Positions 1 through 5,347 of a stretch of 7,485 bases of DNA are shown here, in pieces (the stretch's first letter is position 1; each line of letters opens with the position of its first letter). The translations under genes were made by a program, and so were the position numbers. Source of the DNA: Synechococcales cyanobacterium PMM_0073 (GTDB lineage: Bacteria; Cyanobacteriota; Cyanobacteriia; Elainellales; Elainellaceae). A model generated the notes under the pieces. It was not told the DNA's origin. It searched no databases and saw only the letters and a program-made list of their open reading frames with translations. Location: positions 1 through 7,485 of the forward strand of contig CASBQH010000203.1 in the NCBI GenBank assembly GCA_949127695.1, written 5' to 3'.

Positions 1-729
1 CTAGAGCAGGAAATCTGGCCGGTAGGCATTTACACTCACGATCCGGTGGCCGACACGCGCAGCGACCATCCGGTTAGCTCTGAGATGATGCTGGCCGAAA
101 CCGAAGCAACCGTAACCAAGCTAATTCGCGACGGCAAGTTTGTAATTGGCCTGGGCGGCGAGCATAGCATTACGACGGGAATTGTTGAAGCCTACCGCAA
201 GGCCGCAGGTGCAGAGCCGTTTACAGTCGTGCAAATTGACGCCCACGGCGACCTGCGCCACGAATACGAAGGCTCGATCCACAACCATGCCTGCGTCATG
301 CGGCGAATTGTCGATATGGGGCTGCCGACGGTGCAGATTGGTATTCGCAGCATTTGCCGCGAGGAGGCTGACTTGATCAAATCGAAGCCCCTCACCGTGT
401 TTCGCGCCAGAGAAATTGCCCTCCAGCCCGACTGGATGGAGCGAGCTTTGGCCAGCATTCAGACTGCCAAAGTATTTTTCACCATTGACCTCGACGGCAT
501 TGACCCTACTCTGATGCCGGGAGTGGGCACGCCTGAACCAGGTGGACTCAACTGGTATTCGCTCACCAGCTTTATTCGGCAGGTGTTTGAGCAGCATGAG
601 GTGATCGGCTGCGACGTGATGGAACTCGCGCCAATTACTGATTCAGTTGTGTCAGAATTTACGGCAGCCAAGCTAGTCTATAAGCTGATTGGCTATCAGG
701 CGACGACAAAGGGCTGGATCAGCGAGTAA
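1..729 (+). CDS. speB: Agmatinase/arginase-family ureohydrolase, 5'-truncated
   Basis: The reading frame is open to the left edge, so the start is missing; 242 residues remain of a family usually about 300 long. Family members are cytoplasmic dinuclear metal (usually Mn) enzymes that hydrolyse a guanidino group to urea. The metal-binding set is complete in fragment numbering: H55 in GGEHS, D80/H82/D84 in DAHGD, and D163/D165 in DLDGIDP. PGVGTPEPGG follows, and E218 in VMELAP matches the conserved late glutamate. The RHEYEGSIHNHACVMRR stretch resembles bacterial agmatinases more than arginases, so agmatine to putrescine plus urea is the best guess. Some cyanobacterial members of this family act on other substrates, including guanidine, so the substrate and the symbol are provisional. 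An internal GTG at 46 is not the real start, because family-like sequence continues upstream of it. The thioredoxin-like gene follows after 45 bases on the same strand. Confidence 0.85.
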   Translation, partial: LEQEIWPVGIYTHDPVADTRSDHPVSSEMMLAETEATVTKLIRDGKFVIGLGGEHSITTGIVEAYRKAAGAEPFTVVQIDAHGDLRHEYEGSIHNHACVMRRIVDMGLPTVQIGIRSICREEADLIKSKPLTVFRAREIALQPDWMERALASIQTAKVFFTIDLDGIDPTLMPGVGTPEPGGLNWYSLTSFIRQVFEQHEVIGCDVMELAPITDSVVSEFTAAKLVYKLIGYQATTKGWISE

Positions 730-774
730 GATTGCAGCAGGTTTGCTTGCAGAATCCCCTTTAAACCGGATGGT

Positions 775-1317
775 ATGAGCATGGGTGACGCAATTGGCAG
801 CTATGCCCCCGACTTTGAAATCCCAGGCGTGGATGGCGCGGTGCATCACTTGGCGCAGTATCTGACGCAGTTTCGCGCCGTGGTGGTGGTGATTATGTGC
901 AACCACTGCCCTTACGTCAAGCTTTACCTAGAGCGGCTGAAGCAGATCCAGGCTGAGTTTGCGCCGCAGGGGGTGACGCTAATTGGGATTAACCCCAACG
1001 ACGAGCAGCAGTTTCCGGACGACGGCTTTGAGCAGATGAAAATCTTGGCAGCTGAGCAGCAGCTGAATTTCCCTTACCTGCGCGATCTCACCCAAGATGT
1101 CGCCCGCTGCTTTAGAGCCGAGAAAACCCCCCAGGCTTTTTTAATCAGCCAGTCCGGCCAAATCTGCTACCAAGGCAGCATCGACGATAGCCCTCAAGCT
1201 GCCGCTCAGGTGAAGCAGCCCTATCTGCGAACGGCAATTGCCCAGCTTTTGGCAGGCGAGCCGGTGGCCACCCCCAGCACAGCAGCAGTCGGATGTTCGG
1301 TGAAATGGCGAGGCTAG
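775..1317 (+). CDS. Thioredoxin-fold (AhpC/TSA-like) redox protein
   Basis: This 180-residue protein has the peroxiredoxin/TlpA-like thioredoxin fold. The N-terminal pattern [11 protein letters not shown] leads to a first strand (VVVVIM), then CNHCPYVK with the CXXC cysteines at 42 and 45. The GINPND stretch and TPQAF follow; P119 is the expected cis-proline opposite the active site. The C-terminus ends GCSVKWRG, with a further cysteine at 174. No signal peptide or membrane segment is visible, so it is probably cytoplasmic. It fits a family usually annotated as 'thioredoxin family protein' or 'redoxin domain protein', whose partners are poorly defined. It could be a disulfide reductase or a peroxidase; the intact CXXC favours thiol-disulfide exchange. 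ATG 775 is used, with ATG 781 (MGDAIG) a possible alternative; neither has a strong ribosome binding site. Confidence 0.85.
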   Translation: MSMGDAIGSYAPDFEIPGVDGAVHHLAQYLTQFRAVVVVIMCNHCPYVKLYLERLKQIQAEFAPQGVTLIGINPNDEQQFPDDGFEQMKILAAEQQLNFPYLRDLTQDVARCFRAEKTPQAFLISQSGQICYQGSIDDSPQAAAQVKQPYLRTAIAQLLAGEPVATPSTAAVGCSVKWRG

Positions 1318-1322
1318 CGCCA
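1306..1322 (+). terminator. Small hairpin at the end of the thioredoxin-like gene
   Basis: TGGCG (1306-1310) and CGCCA (1318-1322) form a 5-bp stem around a 7-base loop that contains the TAG stop codon. No T-run follows, so it is not a canonical intrinsic terminator. It may only protect the 3' end or have no role. Confidence 0.2.
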
Positions 1323-1330
1323 GTTGCAAT

Positions 1331-1370
1331 AGGTTACGGCAGGTTACGGCAGGCTACCGCAGATTACAGA
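1331..1370 (+). repeat. 10-bp tandem repeat, four degenerate units
   Basis: Units at 1331-1340 and 1341-1350 are identical (AGGTTACGGC). Unit 1351-1360 is AGGCTACCGC, and 1361-1370 (AGATTACAGA) is a weaker fourth copy. The array lies in the 122-base spacer between the thioredoxin-like gene and pyrH and runs into the predicted pyrH -35 region. A 10-bp period places each copy on nearly the same face of the helix. Confidence 0.75.
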
Positions 1371-1391
1371 AGTGATATCACCTGCTATCTT
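1363..1391 (+). promoter_or_regulatory. Candidate pyrH promoter with extended -10
   Basis: TATCTT (1386-1391) is preceded by TG at 1383-1384, as in an extended -10 element. ATTACA (1363-1368) lies 17 bp upstream and matches TTGACA at four of six positions. The perfect palindrome GTGATATCAC (1372-1381) sits inside the spacer. The prediction is by eye only. It implies a leader of roughly 40 to 45 bases before the pyrH ATG. Confidence 0.35.
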
Positions 1392-1439
1392 AAGTTGGAA
1401 ACTTTATCAAGCAATTTACCAGAGGAAGAACATCAGCGC

Positions 1440-2168
1440 ATGGGATTAACATACCAGCGGGTTTTGCTCAAGCTGAGCGGCGAGGCTTTAATGGGCAAAT
1501 TGTCCTATGGGATTGACCCAGCCGTGGTGCAGAGCATTGCTCAAGAAATCGCCGAGATTGTCTCACAGGGCATCGAGATGGCCATTGTCGTGGGCGGCGG
1601 CAATATTTTTAGAGGCGTCAAAGGCGCAGCTGCCGGGATGGATCGCGCCACAGCTGACTATATTGGCATGATTGCCACCGTCATGAACGCCATGACGCTG
1701 CAAGATGCCCTAGAGCAGGGCGGCGTCCCCACGCGCGTTTTGACCGCAATTGAAATGCAGGAAGTGGCCGAACCCTACATTCGGCGGCGGGCGATTCGGC
1801 ATTTGGAAAAAGGCCGGGTCGTAATTTTTGGCGCAGGCTCCGGCAATCCGTTCTTTACTACCGACACCACGGCGGCGCTGAGAGCGGCTGAAATCAACGC
1901 AGAAGTCGTGTTTAAGGCCACTAAAGTCGATGGGGTTTATGACGCCGATCCCAATCAAAATCCCAACGCCCGCCGCTACAAGAGCCTGACTTACTCTCAT
2001 GCCATCGCCCAAGATTTGCGCGTGATGGACACGACTGCGATCGCCCTGTGCAAAGATAACAGTATCCCGATTATTGTGTTCGACATGTCTGTCGCCGGAA
2101 ACATCTGTCGAGCCGTAATGGGAGAAGAAATTGGAACGATAGTGGGAGAGTCTTGTGAAATTAGCTGA
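1440..2168 (+). CDS. pyrH: UMP kinase (uridylate kinase)
   Basis: This enzyme phosphorylates UMP to UDP with ATP in pyrimidine nucleotide synthesis; bacterial PyrH is a cytoplasmic hexamer of the amino-acid-kinase fold, unlike eukaryotic UMP kinases. The 242 residues are the normal family length. Visible motifs are KLSGEAL (11-17), the glycine loop GGGNIFRG (52-59), [11 protein letters not shown] (67-77), GNPFFTTDT (135-143), [13 protein letters not shown] (159-171) and MDTTA (196-200). The frame is open upstream to ATG 1293, inside the preceding gene. ATG 1440 is chosen because [17 protein letters not shown] is the normal N-terminus and an AGAGGAAG tract lies near 1421-1428. The last 14 bases overlap frr, which indicates co-transcription. 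Confidence 0.97.
   Translation: MGLTYQRVLLKLSGEALMGKLSYGIDPAVVQSIAQEIAEIVSQGIEMAIVVGGGNIFRGVKGAAAGMDRATADYIGMIATVMNAMTLQDALEQGGVPTRVLTAIEMQEVAEPYIRRRAIRHLEKGRVVIFGAGSGNPFFTTDTTAALRAAEINAEVVFKATKVDGVYDADPNQNPNARRYKSLTYSHAIAQDLRVMDTTAIALCKDNSIPIIVFDMSVAGNICRAVMGEEIGTIVGESCEIS
2037..2044 (+). repeat. HIP1 octamer
   Basis: GCGATCGC, the highly iterated palindrome of many cyanobacterial genomes, occurs here inside pyrH. One-mismatch relatives are nearby (GCGATCGT at 2208-2215). Confidence 0.6.
2144..2157 (+). promoter_or_regulatory. Ribosome binding site and GTG start of frr
   Basis: GGGAGAG (2144-2150) lies four bases before GTG 2155. Both are inside the pyrH coding region. This Shine-Dalgarno match decides the GTG start over the internal ATG at 2182, which would remove the conserved N-terminal helix. 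Confidence 0.7.
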
Positions 2169-2703
2169 AGTTGAAAGCACCATGCAAAAAACGATCGAGG
2201 CCACGCAGCGATCGTTTAACACCATCCGCACCGGACGCGCCAATCCCGCTCTGCTCGACCGGATCTCGGTAGAATACTACGGCACGCCAACGCCCTTAAA
2301 ATCGCTGGCCAGTATTAACACCCCTGATTCCAGCACCATCACCATCCAGCCCTACGACCGCGGCAGCCTCAGCCTAGTTGAGAAGGCGATTTCGCTCTCT
2401 GATATTGGCCTGACGCCCAACAACGACGGCAGCACCATCCGGCTGAACATTCCGCCCCTGACCGAAGACCGCCGCAAAGAGCTGGTCAAATCTGCCGCCA
2501 AGCTGGCCGAAGAAGGCAAAGTCGCCATCCGCAATATCCGGCGCGACGGCGTTGAGGCGGCGCGCAAGCAGGAGAAAAGCGGCGATCTCTCAGAAGACGA
2601 AGCCCGCGACCTGCAAGACAGCATCCAAAAGCTGACCGACAAGTACATCAGCAAAGTTGATCAGTTGCTCAAAGAAAAAGAAACCGACATTCTCACCCTC
2701 TAG
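2155..2703 (+). CDS. frr: Ribosome recycling factor
   Basis: Frr acts with EF-G to split the post-termination ribosome and release mRNA and tRNA. The 182 residues match the usual length. The three-helix bundle segments are present: the N-terminal helix with [12 protein letters not shown] (24-35), and long C-terminal helices from about 105, including the conserved RNIRRD (126-131) with the arginines that contact the ribosome. Domain II lies between them, with [16 protein letters not shown] (39-54) and [16 protein letters not shown] (95-110). The start is GTG. It overlaps pyrH by 14 bases in another frame, an arrangement that favours translational coupling. The pyrH-frr order is widespread in bacteria. 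Confidence 0.97.
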   Translation: MKLAEVESTMQKTIEATQRSFNTIRTGRANPALLDRISVEYYGTPTPLKSLASINTPDSSTITIQPYDRGSLSLVEKAISLSDIGLTPNNDGSTIRLNIPPLTEDRRKELVKSAAKLAEEGKVAIRNIRRDGVEAARKQEKSGDLSEDEARDLQDSIQKLTDKYISKVDQLLKEKETDILTL

Positions 2704-2734
2704 CTGTTTCGTCCACTGAGACACCGCAACTCCT

Positions 2735-3856
2735 ATGTACGATTGCATCATTGTCGGTGCAGGCCCAGCGGGCGGCTCTGCGGCCTACCATTTGGCCAAG
2801 CGCGGACGGCGAGTGCTGGTCTTGGAAAAGCAGGCGCTGCCCCGCTATAAGCCCTGCGGCGGCGGCGTTTCGCCCCAGGTGGCCGAGTGGTTTGACTTTG
2901 ACTTTTCGCCCGCCATTTCGCTCAAAAGCAGCCAGCTGCGCTTCACCTGGAACCTGGCAGACCCGGTAGAAGCCGATCTGCACCAGCTTGAGCCAATCTG
3001 GATGGTGCGGCGCGATGTGTTTGATCATTTCTTGATCCAGCAGGCAGAGGCGCAGGGAGCGGAACTCCGAGCCAGCACGGCGGCGACCGGGATTGAGTTT
3101 AAGGGCGATCACTGGCAGGTGAACACAGCCGCTGAGCCGCTGGCCGGACGCTATCTGATTGCGGCAGATGGCGTCAAAGGCTCCATGGCGCAATGGCTGG
3201 GCTTTACGGCTCGCAAGCGGCGGCTGGCGGGGGCATTGGAGGCCGAGGCGCAGGTGGACAATCCAGACTCCAGAATTCACTTTGAGTTTGGCATGGTGAA
3301 AAACGGCTATATCTGGAACTTTCCGAAGGCCGACGGCTATTCAATTGGCATTGGCACCTTTCGCGGTGGCCAGCCGCAGGATTTCAAGGCGATCCTGAGC
3401 GACTATGCTGCCGCTTTTAACGTGGACTTGGACAGCAGTCGGCAATATGGCCACCCGATTGGCCTCTGGGACGGCGACCAGCCGCTGCATACTCAAAACG
3501 CCGTCTTAGCGGGCGAAGCCGCCTGCGTCGTAGACCCAATGACCGCAGAAGGCATTCGGCCTTCGATGTTTACGGGCGTTAAGGCGGCAGCGGCGATTGA
3601 TCAGGCGCTGGGCGGCAACCTAGAGGCACTGGAGCAATATAGCGCGGTCATTGCCCAAGAGTGGGGTAGCGAGATGGCCTGGGCGCAGCGACTGGCGGGC
3701 GTATTTTATCGACTCCCCGGCATCGGCTACAGCGTTGGTATTAAGCGTCCCGGCGCAGTCGAACGCATGGGCGAAATCCTCTGCGGCAAGCGGCGCTATG
3801 GTGAGGTGGCAAATCGGGCGCTGAAGCGGCTGACGGGCGGCTTGATCCAGGGCTAG
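2735..3856 (+). CDS. FAD-dependent oxidoreductase, geranylgeranyl reductase family
   Basis: This 373-residue flavoprotein has an N-terminal Rossmann motif GAGPAG (8-13), with the ribose-binding acid E31 at the end of VLVLEK. KPCGGGV (39-45) is the characteristic geranylgeranyl reductase family motif. YIWNFPK (192-198) and the second FAD motif GEAACVVDPMTAEGI (260-274) follow; E261 stands where aspartate is common. Family members reduce isoprenoid double bonds, for example in chlorophyll phytyl tails (ChlP) or archaeal lipids. This protein looks like a ChlP relative rather than ChlP itself: it is shorter than the roughly 400 residues of ChlP and sits next to frr. The substrate is unknown. It starts 31 bases after frr with no obvious Shine-Dalgarno, and its stop codon lies 17 bases from that of convergent accB. 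Confidence 0.85.
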   Translation: MYDCIIVGAGPAGGSAAYHLAKRGRRVLVLEKQALPRYKPCGGGVSPQVAEWFDFDFSPAISLKSSQLRFTWNLADPVEADLHQLEPIWMVRRDVFDHFLIQQAEAQGAELRASTAATGIEFKGDHWQVNTAAEPLAGRYLIAADGVKGSMAQWLGFTARKRRLAGALEAEAQVDNPDSRIHFEFGMVKNGYIWNFPKADGYSIGIGTFRGGQPQDFKAILSDYAAAFNVDLDSSRQYGHPIGLWDGDQPLHTQNAVLAGEAACVVDPMTAEGIRPSMFTGVKAAAAIDQALGGNLEALEQYSAVIAQEWGSEMAWAQRLAGVFYRLPGIGYSVGIKRPGAVERMGEILCGKRRYGEVANRALKRLTGGLIQG

Positions 3857-3885
3857 TTTCAGCCTCAACTCTCCTAGCCCGGATT
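3844..3885. terminator. Inverted repeat holding both stop codons of a convergent gene pair
   Basis: GGGCTAG (3850-3856) and CTAGCCC (3874-3880) are perfect complements around a 17-base loop. With A3849 bulged, the stem continues through TCC/GGA and A/T, then a G-T pair at 3844/3885, for about 12 pairs. The TAG of the flavoprotein gene lies in one arm and that of accB in the other. No T-run follows on either strand, so it is a bidirectional hairpin candidate rather than a textbook intrinsic terminator. Confidence 0.45.
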
Positions 3886-4359
3886 CACCCGCATCAGAAT
3901 TTGGCCATATTCCACCGGATCGCCGTTAGAGAGCAGAATCTCGACGATTTCACCGGCCACTTCGGCTTCAATTTCGTTCATCAGCTTCATGGCTTCGATG
4001 ATGCAGACCGTTTGCCCAATCCGCACCCGATCGCCTCGATCGACGAAGGGGGCTTCATCTGGAGCCGGGGAGCGATAAAACGTGCCCACCATTGGCGAGC
4101 TAATCTCTAGCAGCTTGGCGGCGAGGGGCGAGGGAGCAGGCGGCGGTGGAGAAATGGGTGCTGCGGTAGAGGCGGCGGTAGGGATGGCGGCAGCGGGCGA
4201 TACAGCGGGCGCAGCAGGCGCGGAGCGATGCGTTTCGCCGTTTAGACAGCTCTTGCGTAATATCAGCTCAAAATCGCCGTTTTTTAGGGTAAATTCGGCA
4301 ATATCGGTGCGGTCAATTGCGGCCAAAAGCTCGCGGAGTTCATTAAAATCCAATTCCAC
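3874..4359 (-). CDS. accB: Biotin carboxyl carrier protein of acetyl-CoA carboxylase
   Basis: AccB carries the biotin that moves CO2 from biotin carboxylase (AccC) to the carboxyltransferase (AccA/AccD), making malonyl-CoA for fatty acid synthesis. The 161 residues are of normal size. The N-terminal segment (about 1-38, [20 protein letters not shown]) is followed by a proline/alanine-rich flexible linker (about 46-80). The biotinyl domain (about 86-160) holds EAMKLMNE with the biotin-accepting lysine K125. The thumb-like loop [11 protein letters not shown] is present. The GTG start at 4359 gives MELDFNE, the usual N-terminus as I remember the family. AGGAAG (4361-4366) is only one base from that GTG, while it lies seven bases from the in-frame TTG at 4353, so the start is slightly uncertain. 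The gene lies 69 bases downstream of efp with no terminator seen between, so the two are probably co-transcribed. Confidence 0.96.
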   Translation of the reverse strand: MELDFNELRELLAAIDRTDIAEFTLKNGDFELILRKSCLNGETHRSAPAAPAVSPAAAIPTAASTAAPISPPPPAPSPLAAKLLEISSPMVGTFYRSPAPDEAPFVDRGDRVRIGQTVCIIEAMKLMNEIEAEVAGEIVEILLSNGDPVEYGQILMRVNPG

Positions 4360-4428
4360 CCTTCCTGCTTACCTAAAGTTTGCCTACGGCCTAATCGCTG
4401 CCTGAATTCTGCCTCAAATCCCCTCGGC

Positions 4429-4992
4429 TCAGCCCGTCTCGCGGCCTAGATAGGCATCTGTGCGCGTATCGACCTTAATCCGCTCGCCAATTGTGATAAA
4501 CAGCGGCACCATCACCTGCGCCCCGGTTTCGACGATGGCGGGCTTGGTGCCGCCGGTGGCCGTATCGCCTTTAACGCCCGGATCGGTCTGCGTCACTTCC
4601 ATCACAACGGAGTTAGGCAGCTCAACTTCCAACACCTGATTGTTCCAGCGCACCACGTTCACCTCCATCCCTTCTTTGAGGTACTTGACGCGATCGCCGA
4701 TTTGAGCCGCATTTAGCCGCCCCTCATCATAGGTTTCCATATCCATAAAGACGAACTCATCGCCCTCTTTATAGGTATGCTGCATCGTGCTTTTTTCAAT
4801 TACAGCCTGAGGAAGGGTTTCACCGGCTCGGAAGGTGCGCTCTACGACACTGCCCGACTGGACGTTTTTCAGCTTGGTTCGCACAAAGGCTGAGCCTTTA
4901 CCGGGCTTGACATGCAAAAATTCGACAACCCGCCAAACTGAGCCGTCTAGTTCGATGCTGACGCCGGGGCGAAAATCATTGCTAGAAATCAT
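4429..4992 (-). CDS. efp: Translation elongation factor P
   Basis: EF-P binds between the P and E sites of stalled ribosomes and helps form peptide bonds at consecutive prolines. The 187 residues match the family. Domain I (about 1-65) carries the tip loop [14 protein letters not shown], with K32 at the position modified in some bacteria. Domain II spans about 66-128, and domain III ends in the signature [14 protein letters not shown] (172-185). Whether K32 is modified cannot be told here. The ATG at 4992 is supported by AGGAAG (4997-5002) four bases upstream and by the standard [10 protein letters not shown] start. The next gene on the strand is accB, a common cyanobacterial pairing. Confidence 0.97.
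   Translation of the reverse strand: MISSNDFRPGVSIELDGSVWRVVEFLHVKPGKGSAFVRTKLKNVQSGSVVERTFRAGETLPQAVIEKSTMQHTYKEGDEFVFMDMETYDEGRLNAAQIGDRVKYLKEGMEVNVVRWNNQVLEVELPNSVVMEVTQTDPGVKGDTATGGTKPAIVETGAQVMVPLFITIGERIKVDTRTDAYLGRETG
4690..4697 (+). repeat. HIP1 octamer
   Basis: A second GCGATCGC, inside efp. With the copy in pyrH it makes two in the window, a modest density that is still consistent with a cyanobacterial host. Confidence 0.6.
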
Positions 4993-5053
4993 GGATCTTC
5001 CTGAGATGGGGAGAACTGGTAAACGGGAGGCTGAAGCAAAACTTCGGCAACTT

Positions 5054-5083
5054 ATTTTAACGCTCTGCGGTACGGGATATCAC
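5054..5083 (-). promoter_or_regulatory. Candidate efp promoter
   Basis: Read on the minus strand, TAAAAT (5059-5054) is a good -10. GTGATA (5083-5078) lies 18 bp upstream and matches TTGACA at four of six positions. Transcription would begin near 5047 and give a leader of about 55 bases. The prediction is by eye. Confidence 0.35.
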
Positions 5084-5092
5084 ATGCCGCAG
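5065..5092. promoter_or_regulatory. 28-base dyad over the predicted efp -35, possible operator
   Basis: CTGCGG (5065-5070) and CCGCAG (5087-5092) are perfect complements. The dyad is centred exactly on the palindrome GATATC (5076-5081). Eleven of 14 half-site positions pair and one more is a G-T pair. It overlaps the -35 of the predicted efp promoter, where a repressor would block transcription. No regulator can be named. Confidence 0.4.
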
Positions 5093-5167
5093 CGATTTGA
5101 ATGAATGAAATCCAGCGCGGTTCTCAGCGTAGCCTATATGCTGACTTCAATCCAATCCGCTCAAACT

Positions 5168-5203
5168 GCCCCCCAAATTGCCTCCCAAATCGCCCCCCAA
5201 ATT
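5168..5203 (+). repeat. 12-bp tandem repeat, three units
   Basis: Units are 5168-5179 (GCCCCCCAAATT), 5180-5191 (GCCTCCCAAATC) and 5192-5203, which is identical to the first. GCC at 5204 begins a broken fourth copy. The array lies between the two divergent promoters and is upstream of the pnp promoter candidate. Short tandem repeats of this kind are common in cyanobacterial intergenic DNA. Confidence 0.8.
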
Positions 5204-5227
5204 GCCGGATCGCATCCCGCAGAATAA

Positions 5228-5257
5228 TTGGGACTCACTAGCAAAAGTCGGTACAAT
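5228..5257 (+). promoter_or_regulatory. Candidate pnp promoter
   Basis: TTGGGA (5228-5233) and TACAAT (5252-5257) are 18 bp apart. A second GTACAAT at 5267-5273 repeats the -10 box 16 bp further on, without a good -35 of its own. Transcription from the first would leave a leader of roughly 85 bases. The prediction is by eye. Confidence 0.4.
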
Positions 5258-5347
5258 TTCGCATCAGTACAATCAGTCCAATAATATCGATGTTACGATT
5301 GCTTCATTAGAAGAAGTAAGAAGTTAATTGGAAGGATTGAGCGCTTC

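Larger units (their letters stand above)
4993..5347. other. Divergent intergenic region between efp and pnp
   Basis: This 355-base region separates two genes transcribed away from each other and must hold both promoters. From the efp side it contains a candidate efp promoter, a 28-base dyad, a three-unit 12-bp repeat and a candidate pnp promoter with a repeated GTACAAT. I found no RNA gene. A 46-codon frame (5101-5241) crosses the repeat but has no ribosome binding site. Confidence 0.8.

Noticed and set aside
121..597. 158-residue minus-strand frame inside the ureohydrolase
   Set aside because: It is antisense to a conserved gene and shows no recognisable motif.
46..729. GTG at 46 as the start of the ureohydrolase
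   Set aside because: The same frame continues to the left edge with family-like residues (WPVGIYTHDPV), so the gene is cut by the window.
740..767. GGTTT/AAACC inverted repeat after the ureohydrolase as a terminator
   Set aside because: A 5-bp AT-rich stem with an 18-base loop and no T-run is too weak.
1293..1439. N-terminal extension of pyrH from ATG 1293
   Set aside because: It would overlap the thioredoxin-like gene and translate the 10-bp repeat. The conserved UMP kinase N-terminus begins at 1440.
1710..2243. 177-residue minus-strand frame across pyrH and frr
   Set aside because: It covers two well-conserved plus-strand genes and has no family features.
2693..3280. 195-residue minus-strand frame inside the flavoprotein gene
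   Set aside because: It is a shadow of the FAD-binding region. GC-rich codon bias on the coding strand explains its openness.
4140..4220. Low-complexity GC-rich stretch as a DNA repeat
   Set aside because: It encodes the proline/alanine linker of AccB, a normal feature of the family.
5101..5241. 46-codon frame MNEIQRGSQR... in the efp-pnp spacer
   Set aside because: There is no ribosome binding site, no recognisable domain, and a third of it is the 12-bp tandem repeat. I keep it only as a note.
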